Below are positions 10,575-19,089 of a stretch of DNA of 64,000 nucleotides, piece by piece. A model generated the notes under the pieces. It was not told where the DNA came from and made no database searches. It worked only from the letters and a program-made list of their open reading frames with translations. The DNA comes from Arthrobacter psychrochitiniphilus (lineage in GTDB: Bacteria; Actinomycetota; Actinomycetes; Actinomycetales; Micrococcaceae), in the NCBI RefSeq assembly GCF_003185915.1, contig NZ_QHLZ01000010.1:57446-121445 (forward strand). Direction: 5' to 3'. The position numbers and the translations under genes were made by a program. Each line of letters starts with the position of its first letter. Position 1 is the stretch's first letter.

Positions 10575-10906
10575 ATGTACCTCACTCAAGGACATGATCG
10601 TCACCGGTGGGGAGGTTGTGTACTCGGCAGAGGTGGAAAACGCTTTGAGCAAGCACCCGGCGGTGGCCTCCTCGGCCGTCATTGGCATCCCGGATGAGCA
10701 CTACGGTGAGCGCGTGCACGCAGTGGTTGTCCTAGCGCCGGGGCAGATGCCACTGCCGAAACACTGCGGGACTTTTGCCGTGAACATATTGCCGGGTACA
10801 AGATTCTGCCAGCTTTGAATTCCCCGAGACGCTGCCTATCTCCGGCGCAGGGAAAATCCTCAAGCGTGAGCTACGCGAGAGCTACGCCGCGGCGCAGGCT
10901 CTCTAA
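10575..10906 (+). pseudogene. C-terminal remnant of a second acyl-CoA synthetase
   Basis: Only the last 100 or so residues of an AMP-binding ligase can be read. The first frame gives KDMIVTGGEVVYSAEVENAL and HPAVASSAVIGIPDEHYGER. A frameshift near 10755 leads to TLRDFCREHIAGYK, and a second near 10815 to FPETLPISGAGKILKRELRE, ending at TAA 10904. The adenylation core is absent. It is a different gene from the broken ligase at 2314-3493, which retains its own C-terminus. The 80 bp between the isomerase stop and this remnant contain nothing I recognise. Confidence 0.85.
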
Positions 10907-10984
10907 AGCAGCAGCGGCGTCCTTGGCCCGGCAGCCACGCGGAAACACGAATTTTTCAACCATACTGAGCTCTTGGAGGGCATC

Positions 10985-12046
10985 TTGATCACCGTTACAG
11001 CAGAGGAACAATTCCAGGCGTGGAAGGCGAAGGAGCTCCCTGCCGCGGAAGAAGTCCGGCCCGGAGTGTGGTCAATCCCCGTGCCCTTCATTAATAATCC
11101 CATGCGCTACACGCTCGCCTACCTGCTGATTGGTGACGGCGAGGCGGCGCTGGTGGATCCCGGTTGGGATTCGGATGTTGGCTGGGAGATGCTCAAGGCA
11201 GGGCTGGCGACTGCTGGGCTCACGCCCGCGTCCATCACCGCTATTGTGGTGACGCACTTCCATCCCGACCACTTGGGCATGGCTGCGCGGTTGCGGGAAG
11301 CGTCGGGGGCATGGGTTGCGCTCGGTGCCGACGAGCCACTGCCCACGCACTGGCGCGTGGACCCCACACAGTTTGTTGAGGAGGATAGGGCACAATTTGT
11401 CGCGTGGGGCGTGCCGGCGCAGTGCTTGGAGGAAGTGAGTTTTCAAGCGGACACCTGGGCGCAGATGACCGGCGTAGCCGAGCCGCAGAGGCGCCTGGCA
11501 GATGGCGAATTGCTGCCAGTTGCTGGGCTTTCGGTACGCGTGTTGGCCACACCCGGGCACACGCCCGGGCACATTTGCCTCATCGACGAGAGGAACTCGC
11601 TGATCCTCACGGGCGACCACGTGCTGCCACGCATCACCCCGCACGTCTCGCTCGAAGCTGCCAGTCATGCCAACCCGCTGGGGGATTACCTCGACTCGCT
11701 GGAAATTATGGAAGCTGGCGCAGAGATGGAGGTCCTGCCGGCGCACGAATACCGTTTCCGAGGGCTGCTGGCCCGTGCCGCTGAGCTGAAGGAACACACG
11801 CTGGAACGCTCCCGCGAGGTCATTGCTGTGTTGGAATCCGGGGCGGCTGCGAGCGTATGGGACGTGTCGAAGGAACTGACGTGGTCGCGCGGCTTTGAAT
11901 CGCTGCGCGGTTTCACGCTGCGGCTGGCACTTGCCGAAACGGCCAGCCATCTGGTGTACCTGACGGAGCAAGGCCGCAACGTGGGGATCTCAGTATCGAG
12001 AGGTACTCCCGCCACCCCCAACCTTCTACCGACGCTATCCCACTAA
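10985..12046 (+). CDS. MBL-fold metallo-hydrolase
   Basis: Metallo-beta-lactamase-fold hydrolase of 353 residues. The metal-binding motif THFHPDH is followed by a second histidine region (ATPGHTPGH) and LTGDHVLP, with a final histidine in LPAHEYRF, so the dinuclear zinc site looks complete. A C-terminal helical tail of about 90 residues resembles the winged-helix end of glyoxalase-II/LACTB2-like proteins, a group that includes thioesterases. The TTG at 10985 is chosen because GGAGGG sits 5 bases before it. The last nine codons run into the first TATCCCAC repeat at 12029, so the native C-terminus may have been altered. Confidence 0.85.
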   Translation: MITVTAEEQFQAWKAKELPAAEEVRPGVWSIPVPFINNPMRYTLAYLLIGDGEAALVDPGWDSDVGWEMLKAGLATAGLTPASITAIVVTHFHPDHLGMAARLREASGAWVALGADEPLPTHWRVDPTQFVEEDRAQFVAWGVPAQCLEEVSFQADTWAQMTGVAEPQRRLADGELLPVAGLSVRVLATPGHTPGHICLIDERNSLILTGDHVLPRITPHVSLEAASHANPLGDYLDSLEIMEAGAEMEVLPAHEYRFRGLLARAAELKEHTLERSREVIAVLESGAAASVWDVSKELTWSRGFESLRGFTLRLALAETASHLVYLTEQGRNVGISVSRGTPATPNLLPTLSH

Positions 12047-12219
12047 TGGTTACTTTTATGGGCACGCTATCCCACTAATGGCATGATTTTGCCGGACGCT
12101 ATCGCAATGATCTCCGTCTCCTTAGCGTGAGTCGTCAATGGTGGGATAGGGATAGGAAAAAGCAGCCACTGGTGGGATAACGTCGCAAAAAGAGTGACCA
12201 TTAGTGGGATAGCGTCCGG
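12029..12219. repeat. cluster of TATCCCAC-type repeats in inverted arrangement
   Basis: A motif close to ACGCTATCCCACTAATGG occurs twice forward (about 12031-12048 and 12063-12080). It occurs three times in reverse: about 12138-12150, 12169-12185 and 12197-12217, the last being nearly perfect. A partial forward copy lies at 12096-12105. The outermost copies can pair across about 190 bp. The cluster fills the space between the convergent MBL and marR genes. Confidence 0.8.
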
Positions 12220-12221
12220 TG

Positions 12222-12248
12222 GAGGGGCTAGAGGGGCTAGAGGGGCTA
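12222..12248. repeat. three 9-bp tandem repeats at the 3' end of marR
   Basis: Three perfect copies of GAGGGGCTA followed by a degenerate fourth. The third copy supplies the marR stop codon (TAG on the minus strand). Confidence 0.85.
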
Positions 12249-12782
12249 GAGGGGGTCCGGGGTGGGGGCTGGGTCGGTGAAATCGCCGCAGTCGCGGCGG
12301 AAGCGGGCCAGGATGCTGGTCATGGTGCGCAGTTCCTCGGCCGGGATGCCAGGGCTGGCAAACACCTCTTCGTTCAAGACAGTGGTTGCTTTCTCCACCA
12401 ACACCCGCCCAAGATCGCTGAGCACCACTAAAGTTGCCCTGCCATCCGTTGGGTGGGCTTCGCGGCGCACCATGCCGTCTTTTTCTAGGCGATCAACCAC
12501 GCTTGTCACAGATGTAGGGTGTACCTGCAAGCGTGCGCTGGCACTGGCCATGGGCAACGCACCTCCACGCGTGAAGGACAACAACCTTAATAATTCAAGC
12601 CGGGCGTAGGACAGTCCCAGAGGCTTCAGCACGGCATCGACCCGGCTGTACATGAGTTGATGAGCGCGCATGACGGATGAATACGCGGCCATGGCATCCG
12701 CACTATCAGCCCAACCGTGGGCGATCCATTGGCGCTTAGCCTCGGCGATGGGGTCCAGAGGAAGCGGTGTGGGGGAAGCCAT
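12246..12782 (-). CDS. MarR family transcriptional regulator
   Basis: Winged-helix regulator of 178 residues. The recognition region reads ASARLQVHPTSVTSVVDRLE, followed by the wing DGMVRREAHPTDGRATLVVL, as in MarR proteins that respond to small aromatic or lipophilic ligands. ATG 12782 is preceded by AGGAAAGGA on the minus strand. Its upstream region carries the repeated TACCTAGTA sequences at 12850-12886, probably its own operator. The target gene is not clear; the cytochrome-like gene starts about 400 bp away in the divergent direction. Confidence 0.9.
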   Translation of the reverse strand: MASPTPLPLDPIAEAKRQWIAHGWADSADAMAAYSSVMRAHQLMYSRVDAVLKPLGLSYARLELLRLLSFTRGGALPMASASARLQVHPTSVTSVVDRLEKDGMVRREAHPTDGRATLVVLSDLGRVLVEKATTVLNEEVFASPGIPAEELRTMTSILARFRRDCGDFTDPAPTPDPL

Positions 12783-12849
12783 GGGAGTCCTTTCCTACGG
12801 GTTCCTGGAGGCAAATTCCTCGGAGAGAAACTGGCTAGTTCAATAATTT

Positions 12850-12886
12850 ACTTGGTATACCTAGTAAATGCTAGTGGTACCTAGTA
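12850..12886. promoter_or_regulatory. probable MarR operator: near-palindrome plus direct repeat
   Basis: ACTTGGTATACCTAGT (12850-12865) is a 16-bp palindrome with one mismatched pair. TACCTAGTA occurs at 12858-12866 and again at 12878-12886, exactly 20 bp apart, which is about two helical turns. The site lies 68-104 bp upstream of the marR start. Confidence 0.6.
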
Positions 12887-12985
12887 TTCTGCACTGTGAG
12901 GACAGTGCATGACGATAAAGGCAGTGGCTGATGATGGCTGTTTTGATAAAGCAACACCGCAAAGACGCAGGGTGACGCGTTCCTG

Positions 12986-13017
12986 GCATCTTCTAGCGCC
13001 AGCATCTTTTAGCGTCA
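12986..13017. repeat. 16-bp tandem direct repeat
   Basis: GCATCTTCTAGCGCCA is followed at once by a copy with two changes. Function unknown. Confidence 0.75.
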
Positions 13018-13201
13018 GGATCCTGCTCTCTAGTGCCCGGACCCACTAGGCACGGTACGTGGCAGGCGGGCCTCCATGACGGACAATGGAGGCAAACGCA
13101 ACACGGACTGTTAGAAATAGAGATTGTTAGACATAAAGATTGTTGTACAGCGGTGCCGGTGCCGCCCGAGTGAAGCAAGCACATGAAAGAGGATCAAGAG
13201 A

Positions 13202-14155
13202 ATGTCGACCCCCAAGAGTAAGCAGGCCGCCGGCATCTTAGAGCGCTGGAATGGTCTAGGCCTGTGGGCTAAAATTGGCGTTTCAGCGGTCGGTTTGATC
13301 GTGCTGCTGGGCGTTGCCGTCCTAGTAGTCAGGTGGCTGACCTCTCTGACGGCGATCCAGGACTTCATGACCACCTACCCGGGCGCCTCTGAATTGCCAG
13401 CGAACGCCCCCGTGGGGCTGCCCGCCTGGCTTGGGTGGCAACACTTCATCAACACGTTTTTGATCCTGCTCATCATCCGTTCAGGCTGGCAGGTTCGCAC
13501 CACCAAACGCCCAGCCGCGCACTGGATCCGGAACAACAAGGGCCTGATCAAGACCCCCGGCAATCCCACCAAGATCAGCCTTGACCTGTGGTTTCACCTC
13601 ACCCTAGACGCCCTCTGGGTCCTCAACGGCGCCATCTTCATTGTGGTCCTGTTCTTCACCGGCCAGTGGATGCGCATTGTGCCCACCAGCGCGGACGTGT
13701 TCCCCAACGCCATCTCGGCCGGTCTGCAATACCTCTCACTCGACTGGCCCACCGACGACGGCTGGGTCAACTACAACGGCCTGCAGCTGCTGACGTACTT
13801 CATCACGGTCTTCATCGCCGCGCCGCTGGCCATCATCACGGGCCTGCGCATGTCCGGTGCCTGGCCCAAAAACGCGACCACGCTGAACAAGATCTACCCC
13901 ATTCAGGCCGCCCGCGCACTGCACTTCCCGGTCATGCTCTACTTCGTGGGCTTCATCGTCATCCACGTAACCCTGGTCCTGGCCACCGGCGCCCTGCGCA
14001 ACCTCAACCACATGTACGCCTCCTCCAACGAGGTGAACTGGTGGGGTTTTGGCATCTTCGCCGCATCCCTGGTGGTCATGGCCGCCGCCTGGTTCCTGGC
14101 GCAACCGCTCTTCCTGCGCCCCGTGGCCTCCCTGATGGGCAAGGTCACCAAATAG
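13202..14155 (+). CDS. cytochrome b561-like integral membrane protein
   Basis: Membrane protein of 317 residues with about five hydrophobic spans, at roughly 25-47, 75-92, 140-160, 190-212 and 240-262, plus a last span near 280-300. Histidines near or within spans (WLGWQHFINT, LWFHLTLDAL, ARALHFPVML, IVIHVTLVL) fit haem b ligation as in the cytochrome b/b561 domain family. The role would be membrane electron transfer, but no partner gene is adjacent. The valine-degradation operon follows in the same direction after 167 bp. Partner and electron donor cannot be assigned. Confidence 0.75.
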   Translation: MSTPKSKQAAGILERWNGLGLWAKIGVSAVGLIVLLGVAVLVVRWLTSLTAIQDFMTTYPGASELPANAPVGLPAWLGWQHFINTFLILLIIRSGWQVRTTKRPAAHWIRNNKGLIKTPGNPTKISLDLWFHLTLDALWVLNGAIFIVVLFFTGQWMRIVPTSADVFPNAISAGLQYLSLDWPTDDGWVNYNGLQLLTYFITVFIAAPLAIITGLRMSGAWPKNATTLNKIYPIQAARALHFPVMLYFVGFIVIHVTLVLATGALRNLNHMYASSNEVNWWGFGIFAASLVVMAAAWFLAQPLFLRPVASLMGKVTK

Positions 14156-14216
14156 TTCCCTAGAAGTACGACGGCGGCACCCACCACAGTGGGCACGCCA
14201 GCCCCGCAGCCACTAC

Positions 14217-14258
14217 CCCCGTCACCACTATCCCCGTCACCACTATCCCCGTCACCAC
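14217..14258. repeat. 15-bp tandem repeat upstream of the valine operon
   Basis: Nearly three copies of CCCCGTCACCACTAT lie in the 167-bp gap before the acyl-CoA dehydrogenase gene, ending about 65 bp before its ATG. Confidence 0.85.
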
Positions 14259-14322
14259 CAGGAGTTGGCGCCGCGCCACCTCCACTACTGAGGCCGCAAA
14301 GATGCGGTACGAAGGAGACGCC

Positions 14323-15459
14323 ATGAATGAGTTCAGCCCCGAGCAGCAGGCAGTCGTGGAGATGGTGCGAGACTTTGCCACCACCGAACTTGCCCCCCAC
14401 ACGGCACAATGGGATGAGAGCAAGCATTTTCCGGTGGATGTACTGGCTCAGGCTGGGGCATTGGGCATGGGCGGGATCTACGTCGCGGAGGAATATGGCG
14501 GCTCCGGCCTGAGTAGGAGTGACGCGGTGCTGATCTTCGAGGAGCTCTCGGCAGTGGATCCCACCATTGCCGCCTACATTTCCATCCACAATATGGTGGC
14601 CTGGATGATCGACGCCTTCGGCAATGAAAAACAGCGTGCCGCATGGCTCCCCGGAATCACAGCCATGACAGAGCTGACCAGCTACTGCCTCTCAGAGCCC
14701 GGCGTAGGCTCCGATGCGGCCGCCATCACCAGCCGGGCCGTACGCGACGGCGATGACTACGTGCTCAACGGCACCAAACAATTCATCTCCGGGGCAGGCT
14801 CCTCCGCTTGGTATTTGGTGATGGTCCGCACGGCGGACCAGGGCGCAAAGGGGATCACCGCCGTGGTAGTTCCCCATAACGCACCCGGGCTCAGCTTCGG
14901 GGCGAATGAGAAGAAGATGGGCTGGCGGGCTCAACCCACACGCCAGGTGGTGTTTGAGAACGTGCGCATCCCTGTGGCGAACCGGCTCGGTGAGGAGGGC
15001 GACGGTTTCGGCATCGCCATGAAGGGACTCAACGGTGGGCGCGTGAACATTGGCGCCTGCTCCCTCGGCGGTGGCAGGGCGGCACTGGAAAAGTCCATCG
15101 CCTACCTGAAGGAACGGCAAGCATTCGGTGGGCCGCTGATTGAAAAACAGCACCTGCTGTTTCAAATTGCGCAGATGGAGACGGATTTGGAAATCTCCCG
15201 GACCATGCTGATGCGCGCCGCGCATGCCCTGGACACAGGCTCCCCAGACACCGTGAAACTGTGTGCCATGGCCAAGCTCGTGGCCACAGATGCCGGGTTC
15301 ACCGTGGCCAACCAGGCCCTGCAGTTGCACGGCGGGTACGGCTACCTCAGCGAGTACGGGCTGGAAAAACTGGTCCGGGACCTGCGAGTGCACCAAATTC
15401 TTGAAGGCAGCAATGAAATTATGCGCTTGATCATTGGCCGTCTGGCCGTGGAGCGTTAA
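14323..15459 (+). CDS. acyl-CoA dehydrogenase, probable isobutyryl-CoA dehydrogenase
   Basis: Flavoprotein of 378 residues that oxidises isobutyryl-CoA to methacrylyl-CoA in valine breakdown and passes electrons to ETF. The ACAD signatures TSYCLSEPGVGSDAAA, FISGAG and QLHGGYGYLSEYGLEK are present, with the catalytic glutamate at about residue 361 in ILEGSNEIMR. KKMGWRAQPTRQVVFE and GLNGGRVNIGACSLGGG closely resemble isobutyryl-CoA dehydrogenase (ACAD8). ATG 14323 follows GAAGGAGA. The next three genes encode the following valine-pathway steps. The electron acceptor is presumably the etfBA product encoded at 31.3-33.1 kb. Confidence 0.92.
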   Translation: MNEFSPEQQAVVEMVRDFATTELAPHTAQWDESKHFPVDVLAQAGALGMGGIYVAEEYGGSGLSRSDAVLIFEELSAVDPTIAAYISIHNMVAWMIDAFGNEKQRAAWLPGITAMTELTSYCLSEPGVGSDAAAITSRAVRDGDDYVLNGTKQFISGAGSSAWYLVMVRTADQGAKGITAVVVPHNAPGLSFGANEKKMGWRAQPTRQVVFENVRIPVANRLGEEGDGFGIAMKGLNGGRVNIGACSLGGGRAALEKSIAYLKERQAFGGPLIEKQHLLFQIAQMETDLEISRTMLMRAAHALDTGSPDTVKLCAMAKLVATDAGFTVANQALQLHGGYGYLSEYGLEKLVRDLRVHQILEGSNEIMRLIIGRLAVER

Positions 15460-15477
15460 GACGTGGAGGATGTAACC

Positions 15478-16539
15478 ATGGAACCCAATGAAGTTCTTGT
15501 GCAGCGCAGCGGTGGGCTGGGGCACCTGGTCCTGAACCGGCCCAAAGCCATCAACGCGCTGAACCACGGCATGATACTGACCATCGCCGCAGCCCTGGAC
15601 CAGTGGGAAACGGACGACGCCGTGACCACCGTTCTCATTTCGGGTGCCGGTGAGCGGGGGTTGTGTGCCGGCGGGGACATTGTCTCCATCTACCACGATG
15701 CCCGGACCGGAGGGGATTCCAGCGAGCAGTTCTGGCGTGACGAGTACCTTCTCAATGCCCGCATCGCCCGCTATGCGAAGCCCATTGTGACGCTCATGGA
15801 CGGGGTGGTGCTGGGCGGCGGTGTAGGCATTTCTGCGCACGCCTCGCACAGGATTGTCACCGAACGTTCCCGGATCGGCATGCCGGAGACGGGCATCGGC
15901 TTCGTCCCTGACGTGGGCGGCACGTTCCTGCTCTCCCGCGCACAGGGGGAGCTGGGCACGCACGCCGGGCTGACAGGGGCCATGGTCAGCGGTGCCGACG
16001 CGATCGCCATGGGCCTGGCCACCCACTTTGTTGACTCTGCGGTCCTGCCCACGCTGGTGGCCGAGCTGGCACAGCGGGGGGCAAGCTCCGTCGTCGCCCG
16101 TCATGGGCAGGTGCCCCCGGAATCTGCGCTGGCTGCGGCCCGGTGGTGGATTGATGAGTGCTATGCCCCGGACTGCGCCGGCACCATCCTTGAGCGCTTG
16201 GCGCGTGTTGAGGATCCGGTGGCCCAGGCGGCGGCGGAGACCATCGCCGCGAAGTCGCCCACGGCCGTGACCGTGACGTTGGCTGCGCTGCGGCGAGCCA
16301 AGGCGTTGGGGTCCCTCGAAGAGGTGCTGAACCAGGAGCTGCGGGTGTCCTTACGGGCACTGGCGTGGCCGGACTTTGCCGAGGGAATCCGGGCGCAGTT
16401 GGTGGACAAGGACAGGAACCCGAAGTGGTCACCCACCACGCTGGCGGAAGTGTCCGCCGCTGTGGTGGACGGTGCCTTTGCGGATTTGGGTCCGCGGGAA
16501 CTGGGCCTGGTGGCACCAGCCGCCGATGCCGTTTTGTAA
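15478..16539 (+). CDS. 3-hydroxyisobutyryl-CoA hydrolase
   Basis: Crotonase-fold thioesterase of 353 residues that releases 3-hydroxyisobutyrate from its CoA ester in valine degradation. Typical blocks are GLCAGGDIVS, VLGGGVGIS and MPETGIGFVPDVGG. The length exceeds that of ordinary hydratases (about 260) because of the C-terminal helical extension typical of HIBCH proteins (DFAEGIRAQLVDKDRNPKW). ATG 15478 is preceded by GTGGAGGATG. It lies 18 bp after the dehydrogenase and 21 bp before mmsB. Confidence 0.93.
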   Translation: MEPNEVLVQRSGGLGHLVLNRPKAINALNHGMILTIAAALDQWETDDAVTTVLISGAGERGLCAGGDIVSIYHDARTGGDSSEQFWRDEYLLNARIARYAKPIVTLMDGVVLGGGVGISAHASHRIVTERSRIGMPETGIGFVPDVGGTFLLSRAQGELGTHAGLTGAMVSGADAIAMGLATHFVDSAVLPTLVAELAQRGASSVVARHGQVPPESALAAARWWIDECYAPDCAGTILERLARVEDPVAQAAAETIAAKSPTAVTVTLAALRRAKALGSLEEVLNQELRVSLRALAWPDFAEGIRAQLVDKDRNPKWSPTTLAEVSAAVVDGAFADLGPRELGLVAPAADAVL

Positions 16540-16560
16540 GTGGATGAAGGGAGCAGGACC

Positions 16561-17523
16561 ATGAGCGAGGACTCAACAACAGGGGCAGGTGCCAGCGTTG
16601 GTACTGATGCGCAGGTGGCTTTCATCGGTCTGGGACACATGGGTGGCCCCATGGCAGCCAACCTGGTGAAGGCGGGCTATTCAGTCACCGGATTTGATGT
16701 GGTGCCCGCGGCGCTGGAAGCGGCAGCCGCGGCCGGTGTGGTGGTGGCGGAATCCTCAGCCGCAGCCGCGGATGGCGCTGATGTCATCATCACCATGTTG
16801 CCAGCAGGCAAGCACGTGTTTGCCGCGTTCGAGGGCGAAGGTCCCGGTGGCGGGCTGCTGGCCGCAGCTAAACCAGGTGCCCTGTTCCTGGAATGCTCCA
16901 CCATTTCCGTCGAGGACGCACGGGCCGCACATTGGATGGTGGCCAACTCCGGCCACCGTGGCCTGGATGCTCCCGTGTCCGGTGGTGTCATGGGGGCCGA
17001 GGCTGGCACCTTGACGTTTATGGTGGGCGGCTCCGAGGAGGACTTTGCCGCGGGCATGCCGTTGTTTGAGGTGATGGGTAAACGGATTGTGCTCTGTGGT
17101 GGCCCCGGCGCGGGGCAGGCCGCCAAGGTGTGCAACAACATGATCTTGGGTGTGTCCATGATCGCCGTCAGCGAGGCGTTTGTGCTGGGTGAAAAGCTGG
17201 GGCTGACACACCAGGCGCTGTACGATGTTGCCGCCAATGCGTCCGGACAATGCTGGGCGCTGACCACCAACTGCCCGGTACCGGGGCCCGTTGCCGCCAG
17301 CCCCGCCAACCGCGACTACCAACCCGGGTTCGCCGGGGCGCTCATGGCTAAGGACCTGGGGCTGGCCGTGGAGGCCCTGAATGCGACAGGTGTTGACGCG
17401 GTGCTGGGACGTTCCGCAGAGGAAATATACCGTGAGTTCGCTCTGGAAGGCGGAGCTGGGACCGACTTCTCCGGCATCATCAATACCATCCGGGCTGCCT
17501 CGGACGGTGCCACCTCCGACTGA
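16561..17523 (+). CDS. mmsB: 3-hydroxyisobutyrate dehydrogenase
   Basis: NAD-dependent beta-hydroxyacid dehydrogenase of 320 residues converting 3-hydroxyisobutyrate to methylmalonate semialdehyde. The Rossmann motif FIGLGHMGGPMA, the substrate-binding block DAPVSGGVMGAEAG and the catalytic lysine at about residue 189 in GAGQAAKVCNN are intact. ATG 16561 follows GGGAGCAGGACC. The next enzyme of the pathway, methylmalonate-semialdehyde dehydrogenase (mmsA), is not in the window. Confidence 0.94.
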   Translation: MSEDSTTGAGASVGTDAQVAFIGLGHMGGPMAANLVKAGYSVTGFDVVPAALEAAAAAGVVVAESSAAAADGADVIITMLPAGKHVFAAFEGEGPGGGLLAAAKPGALFLECSTISVEDARAAHWMVANSGHRGLDAPVSGGVMGAEAGTLTFMVGGSEEDFAAGMPLFEVMGKRIVLCGGPGAGQAAKVCNNMILGVSMIAVSEAFVLGEKLGLTHQALYDVAANASGQCWALTTNCPVPGPVAASPANRDYQPGFAGALMAKDLGLAVEALNATGVDAVLGRSAEEIYREFALEGGAGTDFSGIINTIRAASDGATSD

Positions 17524-17577
17524 GCTTGCTCCTTTTTCCCAGACACCTCTCCATTTACTGAAACGGAAGACCTTTTC

Positions 17578-18354
17578 ATGACGCAGTATTCCTTGATCCT
17601 GACCGAACAACGCGGCCGGGTTGGCCTCATAACGCTCAACCGTCCCGAAGCCTTGAACGCACTCAGTGACACCATGGGCCGTGAAATTCTGGCCGCGGCA
17701 CGGGCCTTTGATGCCGACCCCGGGGTGGGAGCCATTGTCATCACAGGATCCTCACGGGCCTTCGCCGCAGGTGCGGACATCAAGGAGATGGCGAGTAAAT
17801 CCTCCGTTGACATGTACCTTGCCGATTGGTTTTCAGCCTGGGATGAGCTGGCCCGGGTCCGGACCCCGCTCATCGCCGCCGTGGCTGGCCATGCCTTGGG
17901 CGGTGGGTGCGAGCTGGCCATGATCGCGGACTTCATCATTGCCGCGGAGAACGCAAAGTTTGGCCAGCCGGAGATCAAGTTGGGCGTCATTCCGGGGATG
18001 GGCGGCTCGCAGCGGCTGACCCGCGCCATCGGTAAAGCCAAGGCCATGGAAATGGTGCTGACCGGGCGGGTTATGGGCGCGCTTGAGGCCGAGGCGGCCG
18101 GGTTGGTGGCCCGGGTGGTTCCTATTGATGCGCTGTTGGAGGAGGCCATGGAAACCGCTGCCACCATCGCCTCCATGTCCAAGCCCGTGGCCATGATCGC
18201 CAAGGAAGCCGTCAACGCGGCCTTTGAGTCCACCCTTGCCGAGGGAGTTCGGCACGAGCGGCGCGGGATCTTCGCCTGTTTCGCCACCGAGGATCAGAAG
18301 GAAGGCATGGCAGCCTTCACCGAAAAACGCCCGGCCAATTTCAAACACCGCTAA
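17578..18354 (+). CDS. enoyl-CoA hydratase
   Basis: Classical crotonase of 258 residues. Both catalytic glutamates are present (GGGCE and GQPEIKLG), followed by [12 protein letters not shown]. As the last gene of the valine operon it most likely hydrates methacrylyl-CoA to 3-hydroxyisobutyryl-CoA, the step between the dehydrogenase and the hydrolase encoded upstream. ATG 17578 lies 54 bp after mmsB, preceded by GGAAGA. Broad-specificity short-chain hydratase activity is also likely. Confidence 0.93.
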   Translation: MTQYSLILTEQRGRVGLITLNRPEALNALSDTMGREILAAARAFDADPGVGAIVITGSSRAFAAGADIKEMASKSSVDMYLADWFSAWDELARVRTPLIAAVAGHALGGGCELAMIADFIIAAENAKFGQPEIKLGVIPGMGGSQRLTRAIGKAKAMEMVLTGRVMGALEAEAAGLVARVVPIDALLEEAMETAATIASMSKPVAMIAKEAVNAAFESTLAEGVRHERRGIFACFATEDQKEGMAAFTEKRPANFKHR

Positions 18355-18367
18355 TTTCCTTCCGACG

Positions 18368-18408
18368 CTCCCTCACCTTTGGCGGCTTTTTGGGAAACCC
18401 TCCCTCAC
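18368..18408. repeat. CCCTCAC-type intergenic repeat, copy 1
   Basis: About 40 bp beginning CTCCCTCACCTTTGG, with CTTTTTGGGAAAC in the middle and CTCCCTCAC at the end. It is very similar to 46374-46414, which likewise follows the last gene of a plus-strand operon. It begins about 13 bp after the hydratase stop and may act in 3' end formation. Confidence 0.6.
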
Positions 18409-18556
18409 AGGGGCGCGAATCCTAGTCCCGATCCGGTTGCCCCATGATGTGGGGCGGCCGGGCGCCCCACGGAACCACCCTCAAAACCGGCGTTTCAGGC
18501 CCAACAACCACTCGAGTTGGTGATTGGCGAAAATGCATGTACTGTTGAGGACGCAA

Positions 18557-18633
<77 letters not shown>

Positions 18634-18640
18634 GATGAGG

Positions 18641-18671
18641 AAAACCCTCGGTCAGATGACCGGGGGTTTTT
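18641..18671 (+). terminator. rho-independent terminator of tRNA-fMet
   Basis: Stem ACCCTCGGTC / GACCGGGGGT with one G-T pair and loop AGAT, followed by TTTT, just after the tRNA. Confidence 0.85.
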
Positions 18672-18740
18672 CGTTTCCCCGTGCCGTCGCTAGCGGGCTG
18701 CGCCGGGTTCGAGAGCCAAATATTGGGTGAAGGTGTCGTT

Positions 18741-19027
18741 GTGATTTCCGCGGAAAGCGTGCCGCAGCGTCCAGCGCTGGAGCGTTCCTTGACCGGCACG
18801 GAGTTCTCCCGCTGGTACTGGCTGAAAACCGAGCTGCCTGACTTTGCCCGCAGCTACGCCCTTGTCTCTACGGCACTGGAACGCGGCAACTCAGCGGAGC
18901 CGTCACCGCGGACACAAGAGTCCCGGCGGGCCAGCGCTGCAGCCAGCTCCTGCGCGCTTGGTTTGAGGCACAAATGGATGCCGCCTGGCAGGTCTACCGA
19001 TCCCTGCCGGTGGACCTGCGCCCCTGA
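18741..19027 (+). pseudogene. remnant of a DUF6434/SAP-like protein gene
   Basis: From GTG 18741 one frame gives RPALERSLTGTEFSRWYWLK followed by TELPDFARSYALVST, resembling the N-terminus of small actinobacterial DUF6434/SAP-type proteins. The similarity stops near 18880. Another frame then reads RAWFEAQMDAAWQVYRSLP and stops at 19025. The pieces suggest a frameshifted or partly deleted gene. The family assignment is from memory. Positions 19028-19089 hold nothing recognisable. Confidence 0.5.
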
Positions 19028-19089
19028 ATACCCTTGTGGCCCACGTCTGCCTCAGCCGCTGCAGGAGCGTTGGTAGTAGGGCCGGAGGA

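Larger units (their letters stand above)
12783..13201. other. 419-bp intergenic region between marR and the cytochrome b561-like gene
   Basis: No gene is supported here. The region holds the probable MarR sites at 12850-12886 and a 16-bp direct repeat at 12986-13017. An AT-richer stretch near 13110-13150 has ATTGTTAGAC- and ATTGTTGTAC-like sequences and may contain the promoter of the downstream gene. Confidence 0.6.

Noticed and set aside
12029..12248. possible CRISPR array
   Set aside because: Repeats occur in both orientations with irregular spacing, and there are no spacers of uniform length or cas genes.
14692..16104. 470-residue open frame on the minus strand opposite the valine genes
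   Set aside because: It is a mirror of well-supported genes on the plus strand, with atypical composition and no ribosome site or family features.
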